Shown one piece after another: positions 62,023-64,000 of a stretch of DNA of 64,000 nucleotides. Below the pieces are notes generated by a model. That model saw only the letters and a list, made by a program, of their open reading frames with translations, made no database searches and was not told where the DNA came from. A program made the translations under genes and the position numbers. Within the stretch, counting starts at the first letter, position 1; every line of letters begins with the position of its first letter. This stretch comes from Closterium sp. NIES-65 (taxonomy: Eukaryota > Streptophyta > Zygnematophyceae > Desmidiales > Closteriaceae): contig CANXME010002490.1 of assembly GCA_948144175.1 (NCBI GenBank), forward strand, positions 141,001-205,000, in the 5' to 3' direction.

Positions 62023-64000
62023 GGAAAACGGGAGAATGGTATGGGGTGATGGAAAGTGGGAGAATTGGGCGGGGTGATGGATAGAGGGAGAATGGGGCGG
62101 GGTGATGGAAAGCAGGAGAATGGGGCGGGGTGATGGGAAGAGGGAGAATGGGGTGGGGTGATGGAAAGCGTGAGAATGGGGCATGGTGATGGAAAGAGGG
62201 AGAATGGGGCGGGGTGATGGAAGTCGGGAGAATTGGGCGGGGCGATGGAAAGCGGGAGAATTGGGCGGGGTGATGGAAAGCGGGAGAATGGGGCGGGGTG
62301 ATGAAAGGCAGGAGAATGGGGCGGGGTGATGGAAAGAGGGAGAATGGAGAGGGGTGATAGAAAGAGGGAGAATTGGGCGGGGTGATGGAAAGCGGGAGAA
62401 TGGAGCGGGGTGATCGAAAGCCAGAGAATGGGGCGGGGTGATGGAAAGCGGGAGAATGGGGCGGGGTGATGGAAAGAGGGAAGTTGGGGCGTGGTGATGG
62501 AAAGAGGGAGAATGGGGCGGGGTGATGGAAAGCGGGGTGATGGAAAGAGGGAGAATGGGGCGGGGTGATGGAAAGCGGGAGAATGGGGCGGGGTGATGGA
62601 AAGAGGGAGAATGGGGCGGGGTGATGGAAAGAGGGAGAATGGGGCGGGGTGATGGAAAGCGGGAGAATGGGGCGGGGTGATGGAAATCGGGAGAATGGGG
62701 CGGGGTGATGGAAACCGGAGAATGGGGCGGAGTGATGGAAATCGGGAGAATGGGGCGGGGTGATGGAAAGCGGGAGAATAAGGCGGGGTGATGGAAAGCG
62801 AGAGAATGGGGCGGGGTGATGGAAAACGGGAGAATGGGATGGGGTGATGGAAAGTGGGAGAATTGGGCGGGGTGATGGATAGAGGGAGAATGGGGCGGGG
62901 TGATGGAAAGCAGGAGAATGGGGCGGGGTGATGGAAAGAGGGAGAATGGGGTGGGGTGATGGAAAGCGTGAGAATGGGGCGGGGTGATGGAAAGAGGGAG
63001 AATGGGGCGGGGTGATGGAAGTCGGGAGAATTGGGCGGGGTGATGGAAAGCGGGAGAATTGGGCGGGGTGATGGAAAGCGGGAGAATGGGGCGGGGTGAT
63101 GAAAGGCAGGAGAATGGGGCGGGGTGATGGAAAGAGGGAGAATGGAGAGGGGTGATAGAAAGAGGGAGAATTGGGCGGGGTGATGGAAAGCGGGAGAATG
63201 GAGCGGGGTGATCGAAAGCGAGAGAATGGGGCGGGGTGATGGAAAGCGGGAGAATGGGGCGGGGTGATGGAAAGAGGGAAGATGGGGCGTGGTGATGGAA
63301 AGAGGGAGAATGAGGCGGGGTGATGGAAAGCGGGGTGATAGAAAGAGGGAGAATGGGGCGGGGTGATGGAAAGCGGGAGAATGGGGCGGGGTGATGGAAA
63401 GAGGGAGAATGGGGCGGGGTGATGGAAAGAGGGAGAATGGGGCTGGGTGATGGAAAGCGGGAGAATGGGGCGGGGTGATGGAAATCGGGAGAATGGGGCG
63501 GGGTGATGGAAACCGGAGAATGGGGCGGGGTGATGGAAATCGGGAGAATGGGGCGGGGTGATGGAAAGCGGGAGAATAAGGCGGGGTGATGGAAAGCGAG
63601 AGAATGGGGCGGGGTGATGGAAAACGGGAGAATGGGATGGGGTGATGGAAAGTGGGAGAATTGGGCGGGGTGATGGATAGAGGGAGAATGGGGCGGGGTG
63701 ATTGAAAGCAGGAGAATGGGGCGGGGTGATGGAAAGAGGGAGAATGGGGTGGGGTGATAGAAAGCGTGAGAATGGGGCGGGGTGATGGAAAGAGGGAGAA
63801 TGGGGCGGGGTGATGGAAGTCGGGAGAATTGGGCGGGGTGATGGAAAGCGGGAGAATTGGGCGGGGTGATGGAAAGCGGGAGAATGGGGCGGGGTGATGA
63901 AAGGCAGGAGAATGGGGCGGGGTGATGGAAAGGAGAATGGAGAGGGGTGATAGAAAGAGGGAGAATTGGGCGGGGTGATGGAAAGCGGGAGAATGGAGCG
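62023..64000 (+). repeat. 798-bp higher-order repeat, two copies and a partial third
   Basis: The GGAAAACGGGAGAATGG monomer lies at 62023, 62821 and 63619, each 798 bp apart. A truncated 15-bp monomer (GGAAAGCGGGGTGAT) lies at 62527 and 63325, also 798 bp apart, and a 27-bp monomer (GGAAACCGGAGAATGG) recurs in step. Twenty-nine monomers with 13- and 1-base deletions give 798. A related but not equal copy starts at 60498. The third copy continues past the window edge and has a 3-bp deletion near 63930. Confidence 0.88.

Larger units (their letters stand above)
37201..64000 (+). repeat. Satellite B: 28-bp tandem array, right block
   Basis: About 957 further monomers of the same 28-bp family, in the same orientation and phase as the block left of the copia element. 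The AAAGAGGG monomer type is frequent from 37.2 to about 51.2 kb and again after about 58.6 kb. The AAGGAGGG type and GGTTATGGGAAGC monomers mark 51.2-58.6 kb. The block runs off the right edge of the window. No unique sequence was found in it. Long - strand frames, including one of about 5000 codons from 52100 down to 37083, arise from the stop-free monomer, and that one reads into LTR sequence at its end. Confidence 0.97.

Noticed and set aside
1..64000. CRISPR array
   Set aside because: Monomers are directly adjacent with no unique spacers and no cas genes, and the embedded element is eukaryotic.
1..64000. Centromere call for these satellites
   Set aside because: Large tandem arrays with higher-order repeats fit centromere, pericentromere, subtelomere or knob. 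Nothing in the sequence alone decides between them.

Overview
This window is almost entirely satellite DNA from a eukaryotic genome, interrupted by one LTR retrotransposon. I found no host gene, tRNA, rRNA or CRISPR array. The retrotransposon is Ty1-copia type. Its primer binding site matches the 3' end of plant-type initiator tRNA-Met, and a CCCTAAA-type telomere-like motif occurs twice in one satellite. Both point to the green lineage (land plant or streptophyte alga), but the species cannot be read from the sequence.

Layout. (1) 1-14791: satellite A, about 740 tandem copies of a 20-bp monomer whose + strand is pyrimidine-rich. It is built of larger tandem duplications of about 1276, 719/879, 1394 and 1099 bp. 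(2) 14791/14792: an abrupt junction. (3) 14792-30695: satellite B, about 570 copies of a 28-bp monomer whose + strand is purine-rich, with visible higher-order repeats (252 bp x4, about 2.5 kb, about 7 kb). (4) 30696-37200: a full-length copia element with two 830-bp LTRs and a 5-bp target duplication (TGGGG). Removing the element and one duplication copy leaves an intact 28-bp monomer. (5) 37201-64000: satellite B resumes in the same phase and orientation (about 957 copies). It has subfamily domains and higher-order repeats of about 1.37-1.70 kb, 448 bp and 798 bp. Both ends of the window lie inside satellite, so the arrays extend further.

The two satellites look related. Read on the - strand, the 20-bp monomer shares two 7-bp blocks, GATGGAA and GGGAGAA, at the same 3-bp spacing with the + strand of the 28-bp monomer. 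The two families therefore meet in opposite orientation at 14791, and the purine-rich strand switches there.

The copia element keeps every expected part in order: LTR, PBS, gag, protease, integrase, reverse transcriptase, RNase H, polypurine tract, LTR. It carries two apparently inactivating lesions: an in-frame TAA between integrase and reverse transcriptase, and Lys at the third position of the integrase D,D(35)E triad. Its LTRs differ at about 13 of 830 positions. By contrast, one 1.39-kb duplication in satellite A is essentially identical between copies, so parts of the satellite have turned over more recently than the insertion.

The very long open reading frames in satellite B (up to about 5000 codons on the - strand) follow from monomers that contain no stop in any frame and a period not divisible by three. 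I do not call them genes.
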